From Pedobacter sp. HDW13 (GTDB taxonomy: Bacteria; Bacteroidota; Bacteroidia; Sphingobacteriales; Sphingobacteriaceae), in contig NZ_CP049868.1 of the NCBI RefSeq assembly GCF_011303555.1, positions 992,001 through 1,056,000 on the forward strand: a DNA stretch of 64,000 bases, read 5' to 3'. Made by a program: the position numbers and the translations under genes. Below are positions 1-10,268 of this stretch, in pieces (positions within the stretch are counted from its first letter, which is position 1; the number at the start of each line of letters is the position of its first letter). The notes under the pieces were generated by a model, which saw only the letters and a program-made list of their open reading frames with translations, made no database searches and had not been told where the DNA came from.

Positions 1-2772
1 TCAGTTTATTCATCAGGTAACCAGAACTGGAGCATAGCAAAAGACAAAAATGGTGTAATGTACTTTGGTAATGCCGAGGGTTTATTAACTTTCGATGGCC
101 GTTACTGGCAGAAATACAGAATGCCAAACCGCCAGATTGTTAGAGCCGTTGCTACTGATAACCAGGGTAGAATATACACAGGCAGCTTTGGAGAGTTTGG
201 CTTCTGGGCTATCAAAAACAACAAATTAAGCTATAATTCACTTACCAATCTCCTCCCAAAAGGTATAAAAATAGATGATGAAGTTTGGAAAATCTATATA
301 GATCGCGACCGGGTAATTTTTCAATCTTTTTCAAAAATCTTCATCTACAAAAACAATAAAATCGAAGTGGTAAAGTCGCCTTCTTCTTTTTTGTTCTTGC
401 ATAAAGTTAATCAACGGTATTTTATAGAGGTGCTGGAGCAAGGCCTGTTCGAGCTTATTGGCAATAAACTGGTACACCTGCCGCAGAGTGAGCAAATGGG
501 CAAAGAAGGAATTCTCTCCATTTTACCTTATAAAAACAACGGACTGATTATTGGCACCAGTAAAAATGGGCTTTTTACTTACGATGGCAACAATTTCACC
601 CCTTTAAACACCCCGGCAAACAATTACCTAAAAACCTATCAGTTAAATAATGGTGTAAGTTTATTGGGCAAATATTATGCTTACGGCACCATTTTAAACG
701 GTTTAATCATTATCGATGAAAATGGCAGGGTTGTGCAACGCATTAATAAATCGAGCGGATTGCAAAACAATACCATATTAAGTTTATACGCAGATAATGA
801 GCAAAACCTCTGGACAGGTTTGGATAACGGAATCGACCGTATTGAACTCAATTCTCCCCTTTATTTTTACTTTGATAAAACAGGTCAGTTTGGTACCGTA
901 TACTCCAGTATCATTTTTAACAATAAAATTTATCTCGGCACCAATCAGGGCCTATTTTACAGCGAGTGGTCGCCGTATAATCTCCTCCCCTTCAATTTTC
1001 GTTTAATACCGAATTCGCAAGGACAGGTTTGGGAATTGGCCATTATCGATAATGAGTTAATTTGTGGCCATAACAGCGGTACCTTTAAGGTTTTGGGCGA
1101 TCAAATAGAATGGATATCAAGATCATCGGGTGGCTGGACCATTAAAAAACTAAATTCTAACCCAAATTACCTGGTTCAGGGTACTTATACAGGCTTATCT
1201 CTCTTTACCAAATCACCAGGTGCAGGATTGAGGTTCGCAACAAAAATAGCAGGATTTGGAGCTCCTTCGAGATATGTTGAGCAAGACAACAGAGGCGACA
1301 TTTGGGTGGGCCATGCTTACAAGGGCTTATTTAAATTAAGCCTTAGCCCCGATTATACCAGGGTAACGAGCACCAAATATTTTGACGAGAAAAATGGCTT
1401 ACCAGGCAATTACAACATCAATATTTTCAATCTGGAGAATAAGATTGTCTTTTCATCTGATGCTGGTTTTTACACCTACGATGAGTTAAGTAATAAATTC
1501 ACCAAATACGAGGTACTCAATAAAAACCTGGGCTCTTTCGAAACCTCGAATAAAATTATCCCAGCCGGAAGTAAAAAATATTGGTTCATCAATCACGGTA
1601 AAACCGCTTTGGTTAATTTTAGCGAACCTGGCAAGATAGAAATAGATTCGAACCAATTTAGCATTTTGGATGGCCGGATGGTGCAGTACTATGAAAATAT
1701 TAGCCGCATAAGTGATTCAATTTATCTCATTAGTGTTGATGATGGGTTTGTGATTTATAATCCAACGGCTGAGCTAAACATCCAGAAACAAAAACTACCA
1801 GCCGTGTTGATCAGGCGGATTGAAGATATTACCGATAAATTTTCGCTGATTAGCGAAACTGGCAATGGCGAGGAGCCTACTGAGATTCAGAACAGCAGAA
1901 ACAATATCCGCATTTCTTATACACTACCTTATTACAGGCAGGCCAAAGTGAAATATCAGTTTTACCTGGAAGGTTATTCGAGAACTTGGTTTGACTGGAC
2001 TTACGCTACCCAAAAAGATTTTACCAACCTAAGTGCTGGTACCTATACTTTTAAAGTAAGGGCAAAAATTGATGACAGCACAGTAAGTGCCGAAACAGTT
2101 TATACATTCACCATCCTACGCCCGTGGTATTTGAATAATTGGGCTATATTATTTTACACCATTTTATTTGTGGTGGTTTTAATTTTGGGCAAAAAGATAT
2201 ATGAAAGGAAACTGCAGCGCGACAGTCAAAAAATTACCAACCGTTTAAAGGCAGAGCAACAGGAAAGATTAAGACAGGAAGCCGAAATTAGCGAAAAGCA
2301 AATCATTAAGCTCCAAACAGAAAAACTTCAGGCCGAGCTCGCTTCGAAAAACAGGGAACTGGCCAATTCTGCTATGACCCTGGTGTATAAGAATGAGCTG
2401 CTTCAAAAACTGGCAGATGATATAACCAAGCTTAAAGATGAAAACGGGAAGAAACTTTCTGATGAGCAAACCCGCAAAATACAGAAAGTAATTAACGACG
2501 GTATGAACGACGAGCGCGACTGGCACCTGTTCGAAAACAGCTTTAATGAAGCACACGAAAGTTTCTTTAAAAAGTTAAAGGCGCAACATCCTGATCTCGT
2601 ACCTAACGATTTAAAGCTCTGCGCTTATTTAAGGATGAACATGAGCAGTAAAGAAATGTCGTCCTTACTGAACATCAGTTTAAGAGGTGTAGAGATCCGC
2701 AGGTACCGCCTGCGCAAAAAACTAGAAGTACCGCACGATAAAAATTTAACCGAGTTTTTAATGGAGCTTTAG
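1..2772 (+). CDS. Y_Y_Y-domain sensor with LuxR-type HTH (5'-truncated)
   Basis: The frame is open from base 1, so the gene begins upstream of the window; 923 residues are visible. Residues about 1-600 look like a two-component-regulator beta-propeller, with repeats of the type 'NGLFTYDGNNF' and 'NLWTGLDNGIDRI'. A Y_Y_Y (triple tyrosine) domain follows at about 639-704, one membrane segment at about 711-730, a charged coiled coil at about 732-825, and a C-terminal LuxR-like helix-turn-helix at about 867-920. There is no histidine kinase or receiver domain, so the protein probably senses ligand in the periplasm and binds DNA directly from the membrane. It lies just upstream of the SusC/SusD genes on the same strand and is the likely activator of that locus. 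The family call is firm; the ligand is unknown. Confidence 0.88.
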   Translation, partial: SVYSSGNQNWSIAKDKNGVMYFGNAEGLLTFDGRYWQKYRMPNRQIVRAVATDNQGRIYTGSFGEFGFWAIKNNKLSYNSLTNLLPKGIKIDDEVWKIYIDRDRVIFQSFSKIFIYKNNKIEVVKSPSSFLFLHKVNQRYFIEVLEQGLFELIGNKLVHLPQSEQMGKEGILSILPYKNNGLIIGTSKNGLFTYDGNNFTPLNTPANNYLKTYQLNNGVSLLGKYYAYGTILNGLIIIDENGRVVQRINKSSGLQNNTILSLYADNEQNLWTGLDNGIDRIELNSPLYFYFDKTGQFGTVYSSIIFNNKIYLGTNQGLFYSEWSPYNLLPFNFRLIPNSQGQVWELAIIDNELICGHNSGTFKVLGDQIEWISRSSGGWTIKKLNSNPNYLVQGTYTGLSLFTKSPGAGLRFATKIAGFGAPSRYVEQDNRGDIWVGHAYKGLFKLSLSPDYTRVTSTKYFDEKNGLPGNYNINIFNLENKIVFSSDAGFYTYDELSNKFTKYEVLNKNLGSFETSNKIIPAGSKKYWFINHGKTALVNFSEPGKIEIDSNQFSILDGRMVQYYENISRISDSIYLISVDDGFVIYNPTAELNIQKQKLPAVLIRRIEDITDKFSLISETGNGEEPTEIQNSRNNIRISYTLPYYRQAKVKYQFYLEGYSRTWFDWTYATQKDFTNLSAGTYTFKVRAKIDDSTVSAETVYTFTILRPWYLNNWAILFYTILFVVVLILGKKIYERKLQRDSQKITNRLKAEQQERLRQEAEISEKQIIKLQTEKLQAELASKNRELANSAMTLVYKNELLQKLADDITKLKDENGKKLSDEQTRKIQKVINDGMNDERDWHLFENSFNEAHESFFKKLKAQHPDLVPNDLKLCAYLRMNMSSKEMSSLLNISLRGVEIRRYRLRKKLEVPHDKNLTEFLMEL

Positions 2773-3144
2773 GCTTTCGCATTCCTGAATTTTTCATTTT
2801 AATTCATTGTAAGATCAGTCGCCCCCTGGTACGGAAACGTTTGCGTAAAAAACGGTTTTTATCACTTTTTTGAAGTTTTGCCCTCACCAGGCACTACATC
2901 ATTACCTCTCATAGCACTTTTTAAAGCCCCACAAAACACTTGGTGTGTTTTATACACTTACCCAAGTGTTAATGTTTTGTTAAAATTCAAAAAAACTGCG
3001 TTTTTGACCCAAAATCGCATTTGGTTTATTTAGGTGTGAAACCTTACAGCTGCTGTTGATGTATTAATGTAGAGGTAAAAACACTTGCACATCCACAAAA
3101 ACAACCCCACATTTAACTAACAATTAAACTAAATTTTAATAAGC
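2773..3144. other. Intergenic region upstream of the SusC gene
   Basis: These 372 bases hold no convincing gene. They should contain the promoter of the SusC operon, but I find no clean TAnnTTTG element. The one clear structure is the inverted repeat at 2935-2970. The last 100 bases are A-rich with few G, as expected for a long 5' untranslated region in this phylum. Confidence 0.6.
2935..2970. promoter_or_regulatory. Inverted repeat, possible operator of the SusC operon
   Basis: AACACTTGG at 2935-2943 is repeated inverted as CCAAGTGTT at 2962-2970. The intervening 18 bases contain a second partial pairing (TGTG with CAC). No T-run follows directly, so a terminator for the upstream gene is less likely than a protein-binding site. 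It lies 175 bases before the SusC start. The role is inferred from position only. Confidence 0.4.
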
Positions 3145-6100
3145 ATGAAAAGAATCTTTACAAGAATTTCTGTTCTGGCCGTATTTTGTTTACTCGCAAT
3201 TAACGTAGCATTTGCGCAAAACATTACTGTGAAAGGTAAGGTAATTGATGGCGGCGATAAAACTCCATTGCCGGGCGTATCTATTTTAATTAAAGGCACA
3301 CAAAACGGTACACAGACAGATGTAAACGGCAACTACTCCATTAGTGTGCCGGGCAACGCCACTCTGGTATTTAACTTTGTTGGCTATACAGCACAAGAGC
3401 AGGCTGTAAATAACCAAACTACAATCAATGTATCCTTAGCTTCATCAACACAACAATTAGAGCAGGTTGTGGTTGTTGGTTATGGTACGCAGAGAAAAAT
3501 TGATGTTACCGGATCGGTAGCTTCAGTTAAAGGCGAAGACATTTCAAAACAAGCGTCTGTTAATGCAGTAAGCGCATTACAAGGTAAGGTAGCAGGTGTT
3601 AATATTACCAACTCTGGTACGCCAGGTTCAACACCTCAAATCACAATCCGCGGTACAGGTACTATTTTTGGAGCCTTAGGTGTTTTATATGTAGTTGACG
3701 GAGTATGGTACGATGATATCAGTTTCTTAAACCCAGCTGATATTGCTGACATGAGTATCTTAAAAGATGCATCATCCCAATCAATTTATGGTATCCGTGC
3801 AGCTAATGGTGTTATCCTGGTAACCACAAACAAAGGTAAAACCGGTAATCCTGTAATTAACTACAACGGTTCAGTTGGATACAAAAAAGTAACCAACCAA
3901 ATTGAAATGGCTAACGCTACAGAATATGCAACGATTATCAACGAATTATCGGCATCAAACTCCGCTCAGGCATTGTTTGCGAACCCAGCCAGCTATGGTG
4001 AAGGGACTAACTGGTATAATCAGGCCTTTAGAAATGCCCTGCAAACCAATCATCAAATTTCTATAAATGGTGGCACAGAGAAAACAACTTATAATTTTTC
4101 ACTAGGTTATACAAATGAAGATGGTATTGTTAAAACCCAAAACTGGAAACGTTATACTGCTAAATTTTCAAATGATTTTCAAGTGTTGAAATCGTTAAAA
4201 TTAGGTTATTCTATCTCAGGTACGTCAATTAACTCCAATGACATAAATGGTGGTATTTTCCGTCAGTTATATGCTGCTGGCCCGGTTGTTCCGGTTTACT
4301 ACGCAGATGGAACTTATGGCGATGCAAATGATTTCAGCTTAGGTGGTGGTAATAACTTCAACCCTCAGGTAACCTTAGATTTCTTTAACCAAAAATCTAA
4401 AAACTACCGCATAAACGGTAATGTTTATGCAGAATTAACTTTTGCCAAAAATTTTACTTTTAGAACAAGTGCAGGTGGCGACTTCGGACAAAATGAAGTA
4501 AGAGGCTATACCCCTTCTTATCAGGCAACCCAGGGTCAAAGAAATGATATCAGTAAGTTAATTGTTAACAGAGATGAAAACAGAAACTGGATTCTTGAAA
4601 ACACTTTAACCTATAAAAACACATTTGGTGATCATAATTTAACTTTATTGGCTGGTACAACAGCTCAAAGAAGAAAGAATTATTATATCAACTCCAGTGC
4701 ATTAAATGTTCCATATTCAAGTGATGGCGATTTATATCTGGCTTTAGGTACAGCCTCGAATCGTGAGGTAATTGATGGAGGTAGTTTATCAACTTACCTA
4801 TCTTACTTCGGTAGAGCAAATTATTCATTCAAAAACAAATATTTATTGAACGCTACATTACGTGCCGATGCTGCCTCGCAATTTTTTGGTGGTGGCGATC
4901 TTTGGGGTTACTTCCCTGCAGTTGGTGCTGGCTGGGTTATTTCCAATGAAGATTTCATGAAAGACCAAAATGTAGTGAATAACTTAAAATTAAAAGGATC
5001 GTGGGGTAAAGTAGGTAATGCTGGAGTTCCATTAAATCCAACTACTTTAACAGTAACGCAAAGTGCTGGTTATGTAGCTATTTTTAATGGCGTAGCGTAT
5101 ACTGGAGCAAGCGTTGCTTCGTTAGTACCTTCATTCTTAAATTGGGAACGTACAACAGGTACCGATATCGGTATTGAAGCCGCATTCCTTAAAAATCGAC
5201 TGAATATTGAAGCTAGTTATTACAATAAGAAAACCGAACAGGCAATTTTCGAAATCCCGATCTTAAGCTCAATTGGTACTTCCTCAAGTAGAATGATTGG
5301 TAACCAGGCCGATTTACAGAACCGTGGTTTTGAGTTTTTAGCAACCTGGAGAGATCAACCGAAAGATGATTTTAGCTATTCCATTAGTGCAAACATAGGA
5401 ATTAACAATAACAAAGTGTTATCGGTAATTACCGGTTTAAATCCAATTTACAATGGTGGGCAAGGTATTGCTAATGGTGCTTTGGCCACACGTACCGTTC
5501 AAGGAGGTCCAATCGGATCATTCTTTGGTTATCAGGTTGCCGGCATTTTCCAAACTCCAGCGGAAGTTGCAGCCTCTGCACAAAATACTTCTGCTAAACC
5601 TGGAGATTTTAGATATATAGATCAAAATGGTGATGGTGTTATTGATGGAAAAGATCGTGTTGTATTAGGAAATCCAAATCCTAAATACAGTTACGGTATC
5701 AATACAACTTTCGCTTACAAAGGATGGGATTTGTCATTCGATATTCAAGGTGTGGCAGATGTTGATGTTTACAATGCCAACATTGCCTATCGTTTCGGTA
5801 ATGAGAACTTCAGCAAAGATTTTTACGATAACAGATGGCATGGTGCTGGTACCTCTAACACTTACCCTTCAGCGAACGTTGGTTCAACAACCAATGCAGC
5901 TCCAAACTCTTTCTATGTTGAAGATGGTTCATATATCCGTCTAAGAACAATTCAGTTAGGTTATGCACTCCCTGCAAGCTTAATGAGCAAATGGACAATG
6001 AAAAAAGTAAGGGTATTCCTTGATGCACAAAATGCAATCAACCTATTCGGTTATAAAGGTTTTACACCAGAAATTGGTTACGATGCTGGTTCAGGCCCTA

Positions 6101-6174
6101 TCTCAAGAGGTATTGATGCCAGTGTGTATCCGCTTTCTGCTATTTATAGATTAGGTCTTCAAGTGCAATTCTAA
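3145..6174 (+). CDS. SusC/RagA-family TonB-linked outer membrane transporter
   Basis: This 1009-residue outer-membrane barrel imports oligosaccharides with TonB energy. It has a signal peptide ending near AFAQ (residue 25), a carboxypeptidase-D-like N-terminal extension at about 29-110 (VKGKVID..., LPGVSILIKGT), a plug domain at about 118-235 containing VVVGYGTQ and the family-typical NGVILVTTNKGK, and a barrel ending in aromatic F (LQVQF). There is no STN domain, so it is not the sigma/anti-sigma signalling type. The SusD partner starts 11 bases after the stop, so the two are co-translated. The downstream GH144 and GH3 genes suggest beta-1,2-gluco-oligosaccharides as cargo; that part is inference. 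Confidence 0.95.
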   Translation: MKRIFTRISVLAVFCLLAINVAFAQNITVKGKVIDGGDKTPLPGVSILIKGTQNGTQTDVNGNYSISVPGNATLVFNFVGYTAQEQAVNNQTTINVSLASSTQQLEQVVVVGYGTQRKIDVTGSVASVKGEDISKQASVNAVSALQGKVAGVNITNSGTPGSTPQITIRGTGTIFGALGVLYVVDGVWYDDISFLNPADIADMSILKDASSQSIYGIRAANGVILVTTNKGKTGNPVINYNGSVGYKKVTNQIEMANATEYATIINELSASNSAQALFANPASYGEGTNWYNQAFRNALQTNHQISINGGTEKTTYNFSLGYTNEDGIVKTQNWKRYTAKFSNDFQVLKSLKLGYSISGTSINSNDINGGIFRQLYAAGPVVPVYYADGTYGDANDFSLGGGNNFNPQVTLDFFNQKSKNYRINGNVYAELTFAKNFTFRTSAGGDFGQNEVRGYTPSYQATQGQRNDISKLIVNRDENRNWILENTLTYKNTFGDHNLTLLAGTTAQRRKNYYINSSALNVPYSSDGDLYLALGTASNREVIDGGSLSTYLSYFGRANYSFKNKYLLNATLRADAASQFFGGGDLWGYFPAVGAGWVISNEDFMKDQNVVNNLKLKGSWGKVGNAGVPLNPTTLTVTQSAGYVAIFNGVAYTGASVASLVPSFLNWERTTGTDIGIEAAFLKNRLNIEASYYNKKTEQAIFEIPILSSIGTSSSRMIGNQADLQNRGFEFLATWRDQPKDDFSYSISANIGINNNKVLSVITGLNPIYNGGQGIANGALATRTVQGGPIGSFFGYQVAGIFQTPAEVAASAQNTSAKPGDFRYIDQNGDGVIDGKDRVVLGNPNPKYSYGINTTFAYKGWDLSFDIQGVADVDVYNANIAYRFGNENFSKDFYDNRWHGAGTSNTYPSANVGSTTNAAPNSFYVEDGSYIRLRTIQLGYALPASLMSKWTMKKVRVFLDAQNAINLFGYKGFTPEIGYDAGSGPISRGIDASVYPLSAIYRLGLQVQF

Positions 6175-6185
6175 TACATACGACG

Positions 6186-7670
6186 ATGAAATTAAATCAT
6201 AAAAAAACATATATTCAAAAGTTTGGATTTATAGCTTTATGCGCAAGTACATTAGTGATACCCGCGTGTAAAAAGGATTTCCTGAATGTAGATCCTCAGG
6301 CCAAACAACCAGCGGTAACATTCTGGAAAACCCAGGATGATGCCACAAAAGCAGTTAACGCTATCTATGCCAATTTAAGAACCTGGGGAAATACAGCTTT
6401 CCCGGCTTTAGCAGTGGAAAGTATCCCTGGCGATGACGCCGAAAAAGGAAGTTCTGCTAATGACGCCAGTTATTTAAACAATTTTGATAACTATACAGCT
6501 TCTTCAACAGAAGGCCAGTTTGGCGGTTTTTGGGAAGCTCAGTATCAAAATATCAACTTGTGCAACCAGGTATTAGATAATATTCCGGCTATTAGCATGG
6601 ATGCCAGCCTAAAGTCGCGCTACATTGCTGAAGCAAAATTTGTTCGTGCCTATTCTTATTTCAGATTAGTGCGTGCATTTGGTGATGTTCCTTTACGTTT
6701 AAACATACCAAAGGATGCCTCAGAATTTAACACTCCAAGAACACCAAAAGCTCAGGTTTATGCTGCAATTGAGAAAGATTTAGATGATGCTGCTGCAGTA
6801 TTGCCTCAAACATACCCTGCTGCTGATTTAGGTAGAGCAACAAAAGGTGCAGCATTAGGTTTACATGCCAAAGTTGCGATGTATTTAGGCAAATGGGATG
6901 CTGTTCTTTCTTACACCAACACGGTTATGACTTTAGGTTACGATTTATATCCTAACTTCCAGGAAGGATTCCGTACCACCCGCGAAAATAACATCGAATC
7001 TGTATTTGAAATTCAATGCGAACTATTGCTAAACAATAAGGATGCTTCTAACTCTCAATACAGTCAGGTTCAGGGTGTTCGTGGTTCAGTGGCAGGCTGG
7101 GGCTTTAATGTGCCAACTGCTGCACTAGCTGCTGCCTTTGAGACAGGCGATGTAAGAAGAAATGGAACAATTATCTTCAGAGGAGAAACTACTCCACAAG
7201 GCGATGCAATTGCAGCAACAGGCGATAACCCAATGTATAATGAGAAATCTTATGTTCCATTTAGCTTAATTGTTTCTGGCTACACCGAAGGTTCTCAACA
7301 AAATGTACGTGTACTTCGTTTTGCCGACGTTTTATTAATGAATGCTGAGGCTGCTAACGAGCTAGGCAATACTACATTGGCTAAAACATCTTTAAACAAA
7401 GTTCGCGCTCGTGCCCGTGGCGGTGTTGCCGGTGTTTTACCTGATGTTACAACCAATGACAAAGATGCATTACGTCAGGCTATCTGGAAAGAAAGACAAG
7501 TAGAATTAGCTATGGAATCTGATCGTTATTTTGATGTAATTCGTCAGGGTCGTGGTACTGCTGTTTTCGGTGCTAAAGGCTGGAAAGCCGGTAAAAACGA
7601 AGTTTGGCCAATACCTTCTACCGAGATCGATAAAAGTGCAGGTACTTTAACACAAAATCCAGGTTATTAA
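6186..7670 (+). CDS. SusD/RagB-family glycan-binding lipoprotein
   Basis: This 494-residue surface lipoprotein caps the SusC barrel and captures the glycan. The lipobox is IPAC with the acylated Cys at residue 28, followed by KKDFL, the lysine/aspartate pattern common in surface-exposed Bacteroidota lipoproteins. The N-terminal SusD-like region (NVDPQ..., FWKTQDDATKAVNAIYANL) and the C-terminal RagB/SusD domain with KERQVELAMESDRYFDVIRQG are both complete, and the protein ends with the usual LTQNPGY. It follows SusC closely and is followed by the LamG lipoprotein after 21 bases. Confidence 0.95.
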   Translation: MKLNHKKTYIQKFGFIALCASTLVIPACKKDFLNVDPQAKQPAVTFWKTQDDATKAVNAIYANLRTWGNTAFPALAVESIPGDDAEKGSSANDASYLNNFDNYTASSTEGQFGGFWEAQYQNINLCNQVLDNIPAISMDASLKSRYIAEAKFVRAYSYFRLVRAFGDVPLRLNIPKDASEFNTPRTPKAQVYAAIEKDLDDAAAVLPQTYPAADLGRATKGAALGLHAKVAMYLGKWDAVLSYTNTVMTLGYDLYPNFQEGFRTTRENNIESVFEIQCELLLNNKDASNSQYSQVQGVRGSVAGWGFNVPTAALAAAFETGDVRRNGTIIFRGETTPQGDAIAATGDNPMYNEKSYVPFSLIVSGYTEGSQQNVRVLRFADVLLMNAEAANELGNTTLAKTSLNKVRARARGGVAGVLPDVTTNDKDALRQAIWKERQVELAMESDRYFDVIRQGRGTAVFGAKGWKAGKNEVWPIPSTEIDKSAGTLTQNPGY

Positions 7671-7691
7671 TCGCTTTTAAATTTTACAAAA

Positions 7692-8519
7692 ATGAAAACA
7701 AAATATTTTTTATTGATGGCGACAGTAACACTGGGGTTATCATCCTGCCAAAAAGAATTTGATCCGGCCAGTTATGCCCCACCACTAAACATTGGCGGCT
7801 ACACCAGCTCAAAGCAAATTGCTACCAGCAGCTTAGTAGCCTACTGGGCTTTTGATGGCAGCTATACCGATAGTATTTCTAATACTGTTGGTGTTAACAC
7901 CGGAACCTCTTTTGCAAAAGGAATTAAAGGACAAGGCTTACAGGGGGCTTTAAATGGTTATGTGGTATCTAATACCCCAGCAGCGGTTCAAAGCTTAAAA
8001 AGTTTTACACTTTCCCTTTGGGAGAAAATGCCTTTAAACGATAAAGGGATTGTTGGTTTGGTAGATGTAGCTAAATCTTCTGATTTTTGGGGCAACCTTA
8101 CATTTTTCTTTGAAAATGGCGGTGACGCTACCACTGGAAAATTAGTTGCAAGAACTTATACTGGTGTTGTTAACAACGGAGGTGATAATTTCTTAAAACT
8201 AACAGATCCATGGAACAAATGGAATCAAATTGTATACTCGTACGATGCTGCGACATCTACATTTAAAGTTTACTTCAATGGATCTAAAATTGGCGAAAAA
8301 ACGGTAGCTAACTTAGGTCAATTAACTTTCCAGGATGCTGGTAAAATGGTTTTTGGAACGGTTCAATTCCAAACTACGCCAAGTTTAACTACATCAACTG
8401 GTAAGCAAGATTGGGCTAGTTATCTGGTTGGTCAATTAGATGAAGTTCGCATTTACAATAAAGCTTTAACAGCAGATGAAATCAGTGCTCTTGCAAAGCT
8501 TGAAGGTAGAGGAAAATAA
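7692..8519 (+). CDS. LamG/concanavalin-type lipoprotein, probable surface glycan-binding protein
   Basis: This 275-residue lipoprotein has its lipobox Cys at residue 19 (LSSC). Residues about 50-265 form one LamG/laminin-G-like jelly roll: SLVAYWAFDGSYTDSISN at its start and QLDEVRIYNKALTADEISAL at its end are family hallmarks. No catalytic residues are recognisable. Its place directly after SusD is where PULs usually encode the accessory surface glycan-binding protein, so I infer a binding role. A terminator-like hairpin follows it, separating it from the enzyme genes. Confidence 0.8.
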   Translation: MKTKYFLLMATVTLGLSSCQKEFDPASYAPPLNIGGYTSSKQIATSSLVAYWAFDGSYTDSISNTVGVNTGTSFAKGIKGQGLQGALNGYVVSNTPAAVQSLKSFTLSLWEKMPLNDKGIVGLVDVAKSSDFWGNLTFFFENGGDATTGKLVARTYTGVVNNGGDNFLKLTDPWNKWNQIVYSYDAATSTFKVYFNGSKIGEKTVANLGQLTFQDAGKMVFGTVQFQTTPSLTTSTGKQDWASYLVGQLDEVRIYNKALTADEISALAKLEGRGK

Positions 8520-8550
8520 AAATCCTACCTCAAAATAGGCACAATTTAAG

Positions 8551-8575
8551 GGGCTGCCAAATGGTAGCCCTTTTT
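8551..8575 (+). terminator. Terminator/attenuator inside the PUL
   Basis: A 9-bp stem (8551-8559 with 8562-8570, one G.T pair) with a tight two-base loop is followed by five T. It stands between the LamG gene and the first GH144 gene. It could reduce transcription of the enzyme genes relative to the SusC/SusD and binding-protein genes. Confidence 0.75.
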
Positions 8576-8588
8576 AAAATCTCCCGAA

Positions 8589-10256
8589 ATGAAAAAAAAC
8601 TATTTCTTTATTCTAATCCTTTCTGTTTTTTTCTTTGCTTGCAAAAAAGGCGGCACCAACGATCCCGTAATAGATCCGGTTGCACCTCCATCAACTTATT
8701 CTTTTGCCGATTTAAAAGTAAACGGCACTTACAGCGGCTTTACCTATTATGGTTTAAACAATACGCCTGTTGTTAAAATTACCTTCTCTTCTGCTATCAA
8801 CCTATCTTCTGTTAGTGGAAACATTACCTTAACCGATGCAGCCGGAAACACCGCAGCATTTACCCCAACCTTAGAAAATAACGATAATACCGTTGTAATT
8901 ACCTCTTCGACATTGCAACCTATTACAAAATATATTTTAAACATTAATACTGGCTTGTTATCAAAAAGCGGAAACAAATTGCAATCGGCAATTACAGTAA
9001 CCCTGATTACCGCAGTTGACGATACCGACAAATTTGCCCGCGTTACAGATGATGAACTACTTACCCTTGTTCAAAAACAAACCTTTAAATATTTCTGGGA
9101 TTTTGGCCACCCAACCAGTGGTTTGGCCCGGGAGCGCAATACTTCCGGCAATACGGTTACTTCAGGTGGTTCGGGCTTTGGTATTATGGCTCTGATTACC
9201 GGGATTAGCCGTAATTTTATTAGCAGAGCAGATGGATTGGCAAGGATACAAAAAATAGTATCTTTCTTAAAAACCGCCGATCGCTTTCATGGCGCCTATC
9301 CACACTGGCTGGATGGAAATACCGGAAAAGTAATTCCATTTAGCGTTAAAGACAATGGTGGCGATTTAGTAGAAACTTCTTTCCTAATGGCAGGTTTAAT
9401 TACCGCCCGACAATATTTTAACGGAATTGACGCAGCAGAGACTACTTTAAGAGCCGATATTAATTCCATCTACAATGGTGTAGAATGGAGCTGGTACCGG
9501 AAAGACAACGGCAATACCTTATACTGGCATTGGAGCCCCAATTATAACTGGGATATGAATTTACCCATTAAAGGATGGAACGAGTGTTTAATTACTTACG
9601 TGATGGCCGCAGCCTCTCCTACTTTTGCTATTCCTAAAACTGTTTACGATACCGGATGGGCACAAAATGGAGCCATGAAAAACGGCAGTAGCTACTATGG
9701 GGTTCAACTCCCGCTAGGAACAGCGAACGGTGGTCCGCTATTTTTTGCGCACTATTCTTTTATGGGCATTAATCCAACCGGTTTAACAGATGCCTACGCC
9801 AATTACGAAACGCAAACTAAAGCACATGCTTTAATCAATTACAATTATTGCAAAGCCAATCCACAGGGTAATTATGGTTACAGCGAAAACTGCTGGGGTT
9901 TAACAGCCAGCGATATTCAAAGTGGATATACTGCAAGTTCGCCAACCAACGATGTTGGAACCATAGCGCCTACAGCAGCACTCGCTTCTATGGCTTACAC
10001 TCCCACCGAATCGATGCAGGCACTAAGGTATTTTTATTACAAGCTGGGCAATAAAACCTGGGGCGATTATGGCTTTTACGATGCTTTTTCATTAAAAGAC
10101 CAATGGTTTGCCACCTCAACCCTGGCGATAGATCAGGGACCTATAGTGGTTATGATCGAAAATTACAGAACAAAACTAATCTGGAACTTATTTATGAGTG
10201 CCCCGGAAGTAAAAGCAGGAATGAAAAATCTTGGTTTTAGCAGTCCAAACCTTTAA
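8589..10256 (+). CDS. GH144-type beta-1,2-glucanase with N-terminal Ig-like domain
   Basis: This 555-residue lipoprotein (lipobox FFAC, Cys18) has an SbsA/Big_5-type Ig-like domain at about 36-145 and a glycoamylase-like (alpha/alpha)6 barrel at about 150-550. The barrel shows TFKYFWDFGHP, ADRFHGAYPHWLDG, DNGGDLVETSF (D259, E262) and YWHWSPNYNWDMN. Databases often name this fold 'glucoamylase family'. Its characterised relatives include GH144 endo-beta-1,2-glucanase of Chitinophaga pinensis and sophorose-releasing GH144 enzymes, hence the call. The next gene is a paralogue 12 bases downstream. The extra Ig domain and lipid anchor suggest a cell-surface endo-acting enzyme that generates fragments for SusC/SusD. 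GH144 assignment is from motif memory, not from alignment. Confidence 0.82.
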   Translation: MKKNYFFILILSVFFFACKKGGTNDPVIDPVAPPSTYSFADLKVNGTYSGFTYYGLNNTPVVKITFSSAINLSSVSGNITLTDAAGNTAAFTPTLENNDNTVVITSSTLQPITKYILNINTGLLSKSGNKLQSAITVTLITAVDDTDKFARVTDDELLTLVQKQTFKYFWDFGHPTSGLARERNTSGNTVTSGGSGFGIMALITGISRNFISRADGLARIQKIVSFLKTADRFHGAYPHWLDGNTGKVIPFSVKDNGGDLVETSFLMAGLITARQYFNGIDAAETTLRADINSIYNGVEWSWYRKDNGNTLYWHWSPNYNWDMNLPIKGWNECLITYVMAAASPTFAIPKTVYDTGWAQNGAMKNGSSYYGVQLPLGTANGGPLFFAHYSFMGINPTGLTDAYANYETQTKAHALINYNYCKANPQGNYGYSENCWGLTASDIQSGYTASSPTNDVGTIAPTAALASMAYTPTESMQALRYFYYKLGNKTWGDYGFYDAFSLKDQWFATSTLAIDQGPIVVMIENYRTKLIWNLFMSAPEVKAGMKNLGFSSPNL

Positions 10257-10268
10257 CAACACACACAA

